DNA of 64,000 bases from Levilactobacillus namurensis (lineage in GTDB: Bacteria; Bacillota; Bacilli; Lactobacillales; Lactobacillaceae): contig NZ_CP134159.1 in the NCBI RefSeq assembly GCF_032197885.1, positions 1,922,001-1,986,000 on the forward strand, read 5' to 3'. The translations under genes and the position numbers were made by a program. Of the stretch, positions 9,643 to 16,915 are shown in pieces (position 1 is the first letter of the stretch; the number at the start of each line of letters is the position of its first letter). Below the pieces are notes generated by a model. The model made no database searches. It was not told where the DNA came from and was given only the letters and a program-made list of their open reading frames with translations.

Positions 9643-9705
9643 ATCAATTTACTTTCTCTAATAATACGGACTTTTTGAGAAAAGTCAACTACTTTGTAAA
9701 TTGAT
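9643..9705 (-). promoter_or_regulatory. Phosphoketolase promoter flanked by a perfect inverted repeat
   Basis: On the minus strand TTGACT (bases 9683-9688) and TATTAT (9661-9666) are spaced by 16 bp, about 80 bp before the start codon. The promoter lies between ATCAATTTAC at 9643-9652 and GTAAATTGAT at 9696-9705, a perfect 10-bp inverted repeat with a 43-bp gap. Such flanking arms could be two half-sites of a looping regulator. Confidence 0.68.
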
Positions 9706-9814
9706 ACGGTCCAATTTTAAAAAAACTTATCCCAAAATTTTAAAATTGACCTGACACCATCCGCGGTCTGATAGGATACGGCTTTTCCTGAAACGGGTTC
9801 CAGAAAAAAATGCC

Positions 9815-10543
9815 CTAATCCTCATTTAAATTCACAAACGTGCCATATTTGAGGTACTTGTAATGAAGGTGCATGTTGGAAACTTCAAACGGCGTGCCGT
9901 CGTCGAGGAAGAAAATCCCTTCCATGACCCCGACCGGTTCGTTAGGCGCCAGTGCCAGGAGATCCTGGTCTTCGGCGTTCGAAGGTTGGGCCCGGATCGA
10001 CAAGAAGGACTTGTTGACGGCCCGCCCCTGGGCTTCCTGAATGTAATTGAAAATGGATCTCTGCACGACTTCGGCCGTCAACGTGGGGACGATCTTGATG
10101 GGAATATACCCCGTCTCGATAATCACCGGCTGGTCGTCGACCGAACGCAGCCGCTTGATCTGGTACACGAACTCGTCTTCCTTTAAGAAGAGGTCCTGCT
10201 GCAGTTCGGGGGTCGCTCGGATGACTTGGTAGTCTAACAATTTAATCTTAGGCCGCTCCCCATCGATCTGAAAGCTATCCGTAATCCCCAGGTTCTTCCC
10301 CTCATACCGAAAGGCCGACTGGTCCTTCAGGTACAACGGGTTGATGAAGGTCCCGGACCCCCGCTTCTTGAAGATGATGCCTTGGTCCACGAGGACGCCC
10401 ATGGCCCGCTTGATTGTGCTACGGCTCACCTGGTAGCTCTCGCTGAGGCTGCGTTCATCTGGTAATTTTTTGGTTTTAAACTCTCCATGCCGAATGCGCG
10501 TCTTTAAGTCACGCATCACATGTTGATAGACTAAATCTGCCAT
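9815..10543 (-). CDS. GntR-family regulator with UTRA ligand domain
   Basis: A 242-residue regulator of the HutC subfamily. The N-terminal GntR winged helix (about residues 1-68) includes LPDERSLSESYQVSRSTIKRAM and KRGSGTFI; residues 85-240 form a UTRA domain (YQIKRLRSVDDQPVIIETGYIP), which binds small sugars or sugar phosphates. The ATG at 10543 is chosen because AGGAG sits 7 bp before it; a GTG six bases upstream overlaps that site. It follows phosphoketolase in the same direction but has its own upstream region and 234 bp separate the genes. A role in controlling phosphoketolase or another sugar gene is possible but not shown by the sequence. Confidence 0.9.
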   Translation of the reverse strand: MADLVYQHVMRDLKTRIRHGEFKTKKLPDERSLSESYQVSRSTIKRAMGVLVDQGIIFKKRGSGTFINPLYLKDQSAFRYEGKNLGITDSFQIDGERPKIKLLDYQVIRATPELQQDLFLKEDEFVYQIKRLRSVDDQPVIIETGYIPIKIVPTLTAEVVQRSIFNYIQEAQGRAVNKSFLSIRAQPSNAEDQDLLALAPNEPVGVMEGIFFLDDGTPFEVSNMHLHYKYLKYGTFVNLNED

Positions 10544-11022
10544 CGGCACACTCCTAAAGGCTTAGCAATACTAACAATTGTGACAGTATACCAGAAAAAC
10601 ACGCTAAGCGGGACTTTTTTATAATGTGGACCGCACCAATTTGCAAAAATTCCTCACTATAACCACTTTTTATCCGCGCGACCGTTCAAACTGACTTCAA
10701 TTTGCGCCACAACCTGCTGCTTATCTTTGAAGGTCCTCACCCAGCTCCCTGAGATTGCCTACCAACCAGACCGCCCTAAAACGGACCCGCACCCTATAGT
10801 TGATGCCGGGGCCGTTCCGTTATAAATTTGTTTATTGCTAAACACAATTTACGGTGTAAACTTATCACAAACTGCGGCGGGATTCAAGGAAAGGGGCTTG
10901 GGAATGGTGCAATAGCGCTTAGGAACTCAGCTTTACCGCAAGACTAGACAAAAAGCTCAAAATAACTACCCATTGTTAGTAGATACTTTGAGCTTCGTCT
11001 ATTTGTTAATCCTTGTTTTGAT
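10544..11022. other. Intergenic region with GntR-gene promoter and lepA-side terminator
   Basis: A 479-bp stretch with no coding frame I would support. An extended -10 (TGGTATACT on the minus strand, AGTATA at 10585-10590) lies 42 bp before the GntR start and is its likely promoter, without a clear -35. The right end holds the terminator of the LepA-like gene. Between about 10640 and 10930 I see nothing recognisable. Confidence 0.5.
10945..11002 (-). terminator. Terminator of the LepA-like gene
   Basis: On the minus strand AAGCTCAAA and TTTGAGCTT pair across a 30-nt loop, followed by TTTGTCT. It lies 20 bp after the stop of the LepA-like gene. Confidence 0.7.
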
Positions 11023-12810
11023 TTACAACTCCAAAACCGCATTAAACACGCTCTGGGGTAACTTCACCGCGTTCTGCGTGGCCCGGCGCTTATTGGCACT
11101 CTGGCGTCGCAATAATGCCGCTTTTTTGGACACACTGTGAGCTTCCCCGTTAACCGCCGCGTTCTTTCGCAGGGGTGGCACGTCGACACGGGCTAAGACC
11201 TTACCCTCGACGCGTGCCTGGACCGGTGTCGGGTAAAGCTGCCGGGGAACCGTGACCTTCAGCTGACCCACTAATTTCTGGGTCATCATCGGCGCATCCT
11301 CGCGGTGGACCACAAACGCTAACGCATCGACTGGCGCATAGTTCATGTCAACTTCAATCTTCACCAAGTCACTGATCTCATCGTCCAAGAACCTGGTACT
11401 CAAGCTGGCGAACCCGTGCGAGACCGACTTCAGTTCCGAGAAGAAGTGGTAAGCCACCTCCGATAACGGCATCTTGACGGTCGCCACCACCAAGTCACCC
11501 TGATTTCCTAGGTCCGTCAGCATTCCCTTGTGTTGTTCCGTTAACTTGAGCACGGCATTCAAGCTCTCACTAGGCATAGTGATGGCCGCCTGTACGAAAG
11601 GCTCCGCGACCGACTCAATCAAGCTAAACGCCGGAAACTGAACGGGATTATTGACCACCATCTGCTGGCCATTCTTAAGCTGCACGTGATAGGTCACGTT
11701 CGGGGCCGTGGTCAACACGTCCACCCCGTATTCGTCGTGCAACCGTTCGCGAATAATCTGCAGGTGAAAGGCGCCCAAAAAGCCGCACCGGAACCCGACT
11801 CCCAACGCCTCCGACCGCTCTTCGGTGTAGGAAAACGACGGATCGTTCAACCCCAACTTCTGAATGGCCTCTTTCAGGGCCGGGTAATCATTATTTTGGG
11901 GATACAGGCCCGCAAACACCATGGGTCTTGCCGGTTGGTAGCCTGCCAAGGGGGTTGAGGTCGGCTGGTCTTGGGCGGTCAACGTCTCCCCGACCCGCAC
12001 CTGCTTGGGGTCTTTAATCCCCGTGACCACGTACCCCACATCCCCCGTCGTCAGCTGCGACTGGGGATGCATGTTCGGCGTGAAGATCCCGATTGCCTTA
12101 GCCTTAAAGGCCTGGTCCGCCTGCATCAACCGTAAGTTTTCCTGGTCCTTAAGCTGGCCATCCATCAGGCGCACGTACGCGATCACGCCCTGGTAAGGGT
12201 CGTACAACGAGTCAAACACCAAGGCCTTCAATGGTGCCTGGGTCGCCCCACTAGGCGCCGGTAACCGATCTTTGATGGCCTCTAACACCGCGGGGACCCC
12301 CTGCCCGGTCTTGGCCGAGATCAATAACGTGGCCTCCGGAGTAAAGGCCGCGTCCAAGTCGTGTAGCTGTGCTAAAGCGGCGTCGATATCCGCTGCGGCC
12401 ATATCGACCTTATTGAGCACCGGAATCAAGGGTAAGTGCCGTTCCTTAGCGATTCGGTAATTCGCAATCGTCTGGGCCTGCACCCCCTGGGTGGCATCGA
12501 CTAAGAGCAGTGCTCCCTCCGTCGCCGCCAGGCTCTTAGCGACCTCGTAACTAAAGTCGACGTGTCCGGGTGTATCAATCAGGTTATACTCGTACTCCTG
12601 TCCGTCCTCAGCGTGGTAAAAATTCCGGACGGTCCGCGCTTTAACGGTGACCCCGTGGGCCTGCTCGACGGCCATGTCATCTAACAGTTGGGCGTGTTGC
12701 TCCCGTTCACTCACGGTTTGCGTGAGCGCCATAATCTGGTCCGCCAGGGTCGACTTCCCATGATCAATGTGGGCAATAATGGCAAAGTTTCGAATGTTTG
12801 CTTGCTTCAT
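11023..12810 (-). CDS. LepA/EF4-type translational GTPase, divergent paralogue
   Basis: A 595-residue GTPase with the whole LepA architecture. G1 is AHIDHGKST near residue 13, G3 DTPGHVDF near 79, G4 NKVD near 133, G5 SAK near 163; domain II, two EF-G-like domains and the LepA-specific C-terminal domain follow. Canonical LepA has ERGITIK in switch I, while this protein has EQAHGVTVKART, so the highly conserved Arg-Gly-Ile is replaced. The C-terminal tail keeps the basic KKAALLRRQSANKRRATQN region. EF4 back-translocates or remodels stalled ribosomes. Ordinary lepA is a housekeeping gene next to chaperone genes; here the gene is the second gene of a TetR-controlled operon (4-bp overlap with the TetR gene), which fits an inducible second copy. 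Some lactobacilli are known to carry a lepA2 gene. The ligand and role are unknown. Confidence 0.88.
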   Translation of the reverse strand: MKQANIRNFAIIAHIDHGKSTLADQIMALTQTVSEREQHAQLLDDMAVEQAHGVTVKARTVRNFYHAEDGQEYEYNLIDTPGHVDFSYEVAKSLAATEGALLLVDATQGVQAQTIANYRIAKERHLPLIPVLNKVDMAAADIDAALAQLHDLDAAFTPEATLLISAKTGQGVPAVLEAIKDRLPAPSGATQAPLKALVFDSLYDPYQGVIAYVRLMDGQLKDQENLRLMQADQAFKAKAIGIFTPNMHPQSQLTTGDVGYVVTGIKDPKQVRVGETLTAQDQPTSTPLAGYQPARPMVFAGLYPQNNDYPALKEAIQKLGLNDPSFSYTEERSEALGVGFRCGFLGAFHLQIIRERLHDEYGVDVLTTAPNVTYHVQLKNGQQMVVNNPVQFPAFSLIESVAEPFVQAAITMPSESLNAVLKLTEQHKGMLTDLGNQGDLVVATVKMPLSEVAYHFFSELKSVSHGFASLSTRFLDDEISDLVKIEVDMNYAPVDALAFVVHREDAPMMTQKLVGQLKVTVPRQLYPTPVQARVEGKVLARVDVPPLRKNAAVNGEAHSVSKKAALLRRQSANKRRATQNAVKLPQSVFNAVLEL

Positions 12811-13469
12811 TTTTGAGAAAACTCCTTTAAATACTGAGTGAGGTAAAACCGGGTCTGTTGCTGGGCTTCCGGAACCAGATCAATCTCAAAGTCCGGATAA
12901 CTGACCGCTAACGTCGCATGGTTAAAGCTGGCCAACGACGCCATGTTCATCAACCCGCTGATCATTGCACTTTGGACAATGAAGAGGTGGCTAAACTGTG
13001 ACTGGGTCAACAACTGTTGGGTACAGGTCTCCAGTCGCTCCCCTAGTTGTCGACTGACCGCGTACAGAGCGTTCCGCCGCGCGACGGTCTCCGCCATGTT
13101 GGCTTTTCCCTCCAGAATCGGTCCACGAATCGCGTTCAAACGAACCAAGACGCTGTGGTGCAAGATCAGCTCTTTGGTCTGGGCCGTCATCCAGTCAACG
13201 TAGTCTGCTGCTGTGAGGCGCGTCGTGGGGGTTAGCTTCGTCAAAAGCCGTTCAAAGTAATCGCGATAGTCCTCTAAAAGAATGCTCATGAACAGGTCTT
13301 CCTTAGTTGCAAAGTACCGGAAGGTCGTCCCCTTGGAGCACCCGACCACTTCCGCAATTTGTTGCATGGTGATCTCGGGATAGCTCTGGTGAGCAAACAA
13401 TTCGACCGCCGCCTGCATGATGGCTTGACGCTTGGCATGCTTCTGATCTGGTGTATAGATATTCGCCAT
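12807..13469 (-). CDS. TetR-family regulator of the LepA-like gene
   Basis: A 220-residue TetR protein. The helix-turn-helix EITMQQIAEVVGCSKGTTFRYFATKEDLF occupies about residues 31-60; the rest is the helical ligand domain. ATG 13469 is preceded by AAAGGAATCCTC. Its stop overlaps the start of the LepA-like gene by 4 bp, so both are made from one mRNA. The promoter in front is bracketed by an 18-bp perfect inverted repeat containing two ACCASTGGT dyads, which makes autoregulation very likely. No efflux pump or enzyme accompanies it, so the only visible target is the GTPase. Confidence 0.92.
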   Translation of the reverse strand: MANIYTPDQKHAKRQAIMQAAVELFAHQSYPEITMQQIAEVVGCSKGTTFRYFATKEDLFMSILLEDYRDYFERLLTKLTPTTRLTAADYVDWMTAQTKELILHHSVLVRLNAIRGPILEGKANMAETVARRNALYAVSRQLGERLETCTQQLLTQSQFSHLFIVQSAMISGLMNMASLASFNHATLAVSYPDFEIDLVPEAQQQTRFYLTQYLKEFSQK

Positions 13470-13491
13470 GAGGATTCCTTTCTGTCAAAAC

Positions 13492-13542
13492 TGACCACTG
13501 GTTATTTTTAAATAGCATACTGCAAAAATAACCAGTGGTCAA
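13492..13542 (-). promoter_or_regulatory. Promoter with flanking TetR operators
   Basis: On the minus strand TTGACC (bases 13537-13542) and TATGCT (13514-13519) are 17 bp apart. TGACCACTGGTTATTTTT at 13492-13509 and its exact reverse complement at 13524-13541 bracket the -10; the second copy overlaps the -35. Each arm contains its own 9-bp dyad ACCACTGGT or ACCAGTGGT. A repressor on both would shut the promoter. Confidence 0.85.
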
Positions 13543-13592
13543 TTTTAAGCCAAATAAAAACCGCGAGGCTGGCAAGCACTCGCGGCGACAGG
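13542..13592 (-). repeat. Direct repeat copy 1, containing a Rho-independent terminator
   Basis: This stretch of about 51 bp recurs at 15704-15753 with differences only in the A tract; the last 32 bp are identical. On the minus strand it forms the stem CCGCGAG/CTCGCGG followed by a T tract, so it ends transcripts of the RloB-like gene just before the TetR operon promoter. The two copies bracket the ATPase/RloB cassette. Confidence 0.85.
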
Positions 13593-13654
13593 CCATATTC
13601 GACCAACCGATAACGGTACTCCCCTTTCAACCAGAGTACGACCGCCACTAATGA

Positions 13655-14269
13655 TTAAAAGGTCTCAAGTTCAAAAATCCCCCGAATAGCCTGATTAAAA
13701 TTGGTGTAAACCTGTTTTTTCCCAAGAACTACTCCATCCAACGGTCGATTTCCCGTCAACTGCCGGCAGTATCGATCCGCATCAAGAATCCGGTCCTCAT
13801 ACCAGGCCGTCAAATCGCTCCCCTTATGACCTGGATAATCCGTGATGTTTAAATGCTTCTCTAATTGACGAAAAAGCCAAGACTTCTGTCGCCAATTGCT
13901 AGGGCCTCCTTGAACTGGCGTAAAGTGCATCAATAGCCAATCCTCTATACAGATATCCGAATAAATCATGTGAATATTGTTTTTTCTAGCCCGATTAAAA
14001 CTTTTAATCAGTAATTCCTCAGACTGATCATCATTATCAAAACAGACATAGGCATCACCGGTAAACGCCCGATGATTCGCTAACCATGAAATGGCCTCAT
14101 CAACTAAGGTCACCGCCTTTAGACCGCTCTTATTTTAGATTTTCACTTTAACGTTGCCACCATGATAACGTTGCCTCAGCATATTAAAGTAATATTCTTC
14201 GGTGTCACCTTCAACGAAAATAATCTTTTCCCTCTTCAATTGCCGTTGGCGCGACTGGCGTCTACTCAT
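13655..14269 (-). pseudogene. RloB-like (AbiLii-type) Toprim-fold protein, interrupted by an in-frame stop
   Basis: From ATG 14269 the frame gives MSRRQSRQRQLKREKIIFVE, continues GDTEEYYFNML, and meets TAA at 14135-14137 (codon 45). It then continues in frame NKSGLKAVTLVDEAISWLAN to the stop at 13655; about 204 codons in all, the normal length of RloB proteins. The features fit RloB (PF13707): an acidic FVEGDTEEYYF start, the Toprim-like Asp cluster YVCFDNDDQS, and SDICIEDWLLMHF matching the usual S-x-P-x-F-E-x-W-L-L-L-H-F block. RloB partners a RloA-type ATPase in defence loci such as AbiL. The start overlaps the ATPase stop by 8 bp, so they form an operon. With the stop, only a fragment starting at a GTG (14113) could be made; it lacks the acidic N-terminal motif. 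Confidence 0.82.
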
Positions 14270-15587
14270 ATTCCCCCAAATTCCCTTCGTCTTTGAACTG
14301 GTTCAAATCAGCGTGAAAGTTTTCTAAATTGATGACCGGAATCGCACCAAACTGCCCCTTAATGTATCGCTTGGAAAAGGCAACGTCTGAGCGAGCTACT
14401 GAAGCCCCATAATCAAAGAGTGCGTACAAGTCGCTTTCCCCACGATAGTTTTTCTCAGTGAAATAGATTTGATCCGTTCGAATTCGAGCATCCAACAACT
14501 CCAACTGATGCGTAGCCAAGATAAATTGATTCTGATTTTTAACGGAATTAAACAGATTCAACAGCCCAACTGCCATCTCAACATGCAATCCCTCTTCAAA
14601 TTCATCAAAGACCACCGTTTTCTGATTTCCCTGGATCTGCGAACTAATCATTGCCAAGGCAATCAATACGACGCGCTGCGTTCCGGTTGATTCCGCGCTC
14701 AATGGAATCTCAGCGTCACTAATTCGTCTTCCCTGCTCATCGTATCGTTTACGAATCGTGTATAGAAAGCGTTGACTGGTTTCAATTGGTTGCTTCGCTG
14801 GAATCTCCGTCGCACCATACAACTGCCAAAACTTCTCTAGAAGCTGTGTCGTCGTTTTCGGAACCGCAACCTCTCGATAACCTAGCCCCACAATATTAAT
14901 ATCCGCAGCACGTAAGAAATTATTCAACTCTTTTTTGACACGTTCGTCGTTCAACAAGCCATTGTCAAAAATTGTAAAGTCCACTTGCTGATCAAAAACA
15001 ATCAGGTCATTGCGAAACCAGTCGAAGACTTGAACTGCGGGTGTAAAGTTGTTGGCCTGCAGCGAATAGAGCAGCAAACTATTTGGACGGGTTCCCTTCA
15101 CTGCTTTACCCTGACCTTTTGGAACTGGTCGCACCCCATCAGCGGTCCGTTGAAAAATGGTTTTCGTTTTAGACCTTGTTCCTGATAAACGACGTTCTTG
15201 CAGCGTTTCCGCGACCACCCGACTCTCAGTATACGCAAAGCAATAGATGTATTTAACGTCCGCTTTGACAAAGACGGCTTCAAAGCGTGTTGGTTGTCTC
15301 TCAGAAACCTCATCCAATCGAAACGGTTCAAAGGGTAGCGGCTGACCAATATCTTGAGTCGGTCGCAAGACCATTTCCCGCATTAATTCTAGTCCCTTAA
15401 CCACGGTACTCTTACCGGACCCGTTAGCCCCAAACAGCGCAACACTTTTTAGAAACTTCTCGGTCGTTCCTGCGATTCCCAACGTGTTCTCTTTAGCGTA
15501 CTTTCTCAGGCGTTCACCAGGCTCCATGGATAAAACAGCCTTTTTACGATAAGAACGGTAATTCTCAAGACTGAAGCTGACCAGCAT
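14262..15587 (-). CDS. RloA/AbiLi-type AAA ATPase, putative phage-defence partner of RloB
   Basis: A 441-residue SMC/ABC-like AAA ATPase (AAA_15/AAA_21 class). It opens MLVSFSLENYRSYRKKAVLS, the usual L-x-F-x-x-E-N-F-x-S-F start of OLD/RloA ATPases. Walker A is ALFGANGSGKST near residue 50; Walker B is KTVVFDEFEEGLH near 365; the H-loop is ILATHQLELLDA near 397. ATG 15587 is chosen because GGTAGGTGG precedes it and the family start aligns; a 32-codon extension upstream has no ribosome site. Its stop overlaps the RloB-like start. Such pairs occur as AbiL and in type I restriction islands and probably sense infection and activate a nuclease. Its base composition is more AT-rich than the flanking LepA and reductase genes, which suggests transfer. 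Confidence 0.85.
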   Translation of the reverse strand: MLVSFSLENYRSYRKKAVLSMEPGERLRKYAKENTLGIAGTTEKFLKSVALFGANGSGKSTVVKGLELMREMVLRPTQDIGQPLPFEPFRLDEVSERQPTRFEAVFVKADVKYIYCFAYTESRVVAETLQERRLSGTRSKTKTIFQRTADGVRPVPKGQGKAVKGTRPNSLLLYSLQANNFTPAVQVFDWFRNDLIVFDQQVDFTIFDNGLLNDERVKKELNNFLRAADINIVGLGYREVAVPKTTTQLLEKFWQLYGATEIPAKQPIETSQRFLYTIRKRYDEQGRRISDAEIPLSAESTGTQRVVLIALAMISSQIQGNQKTVVFDEFEEGLHVEMAVGLLNLFNSVKNQNQFILATHQLELLDARIRTDQIYFTEKNYRGESDLYALFDYGASVARSDVAFSKRYIKGQFGAIPVINLENFHADLNQFKDEGNLGEYE

Positions 15588-15703
15588 CTTACCACCTACC
15601 CATCCGTCATTTAGTGATTTCAGTTTAACGAATTTAAGCTCACTTAACAACGGAAAAGTGTTGGCAACTATCAATATCGGCAATTTATCAATCGTTTTAA
15701 CCT

Positions 15704-15753
15704 ATTTTAAGCCAAAAAAAACCGCGAGGCTGGCAAGCACTCGCGGCGACAGG
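15704..15753 (-). repeat. Direct repeat copy 2, containing a Rho-independent terminator
   Basis: Near-identical to 13542-13592. On the minus strand it terminates the aldo/keto reductase transcript. Without the cassette, one copy would lie between the reductase and the TetR-LepA operon, so the extra copy probably arrived with the cassette or was created by its insertion. Confidence 0.85.
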
Positions 15754-15881
15754 AATTACCTTGGATCTTTGGAATGTAGGTAACGCCATGCCAAGTAGTA
15801 TAGCATAGCTTTGCCGGATTCCCAAGCTTTATTTTCGATTTAGTTCCTAGGTCAAACGCCTAGGTGGCCGATTGGTCTCGC

Positions 15882-16688
15882 TTAATCGTAGTTCAAGTGC
15901 TTATCTTGGTCCAAAGCGTTGATGGTCTTGATCTCATCGGCACTCAACTCGAAATCAAAGATGTCAAAGTTTTCTTGAACCCGGGCGACCTTAGAAGACT
16001 TCGGGAAGATCACAAAGCCCGTGTCGATTTGCCACCGTAAGACGACTTGCGCCGGCGTCTTACCGTGAGCTTGGGCAATCTGGTTAATCTTAGGATCTTC
16101 CAAAATCATGTGGCCGTGCCCAATTGGGGAGTAGCCTTCATTGACAATATCGTGATCGACATCGAACTGGCCCAGTTCTGCTTGGACCTTGTACGGGTGC
16201 CGTTCAATCTGGTTGACCATTGGCCGAACTTCGGCCATATCAAAGACCTGGTTCAATTGGTCTTCGGAGAAGTTGGAGACCCCGATGGCCCGGACCTTCT
16301 TTTGCTTGTAGAGGGTTTCCAGGGCCCGCCAAGTATCCAACGTCAGGTCGAAGTTCTTTTCGTTCGGCCAGTGAATTAGGTACAGGTCCAAGTAGTCCGT
16401 CTGCAGGTCCTTGGCCGTCTGTTCAAAGGCCGCTAACGTCTTGTCGTAACCTTGGTCAGCGTTCCAGACCTTCGAGGTGATGAACAAGTCTTCGCGCTTA
16501 ACGCCGGATGCTTGAAACGCCTCACCAATGGCGGCTTCGTTGCCGTAGATGTGGGCACAGTCGTAGTGCCGGTAGCCGGCAGCCATGGCCCCCTTGATGG
16601 CCTCGCTTACGTCACTGTTCTTAATCTGATAGGTGCCAAAACCTAACATGGGAATCGTTACACCGTTGCTTAACGTTTTCGTTTGCAT
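15882..16688 (-). CDS. Aldo/keto reductase (AKR5-like)
   Basis: A 268-residue (beta/alpha)8 NADPH-dependent reductase of the 2,5-diketo-D-gluconate reductase-like group. The catalytic tetrad is visible: Asp and Tyr in HYDCAHIYGNE, Lys in FITSKVWN, His in YLIHWPNE; the coenzyme-binding tail reads IFPKSSKVARVQENFDIF. It reduces aldehydes and ketones to alcohols in the cytosol; the physiological substrate cannot be told. ATG 16688 (MQTKTLSNGVTIPMLGFGTY) follows a GGAGG; the open frame extends 18 codons further upstream but without a ribosome site. It is a single gene ended by the terminator in repeat copy 2. Confidence 0.92.
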   Translation of the reverse strand: MQTKTLSNGVTIPMLGFGTYQIKNSDVSEAIKGAMAAGYRHYDCAHIYGNEAAIGEAFQASGVKREDLFITSKVWNADQGYDKTLAAFEQTAKDLQTDYLDLYLIHWPNEKNFDLTLDTWRALETLYKQKKVRAIGVSNFSEDQLNQVFDMAEVRPMVNQIERHPYKVQAELGQFDVDHDIVNEGYSPIGHGHMILEDPKINQIAQAHGKTPAQVVLRWQIDTGFVIFPKSSKVARVQENFDIFDFELSADEIKTINALDQDKHLNYD

Positions 16689-16915
16689 GTGATAGCCTCC
16701 AAATTTTAAGCGTTGTGCGGTTACGGCACTAACATGATCCATAACCGTTATATTTATTTAGTTTAGCATACATTCTCTCAATTCTGGTCATCGCTGACTC
16801 TTAGTCTCTCCTTAACCAATCCTCCCCCCTCGTTCACCCCAAAAAGGAGCGCTCCTGAGCCAATCCAGCTCATGAGTACTCCTTTTCACTTACCACTAAA
16901 TTCTAAGCACCTTGG

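Noticed and set aside
14150..14182. AACGTTGCC motifs inside the RloB gene as further MarR operators
   Set aside because: The two copies are direct, not dyad, and lie inside coding sequence; resemblance to the operator half-site is probably chance.
16047..16646. Several plus-strand frames across the aldo/keto reductase
   Set aside because: All are shadows of the reductase gene; none has a ribosome site or a known domain.
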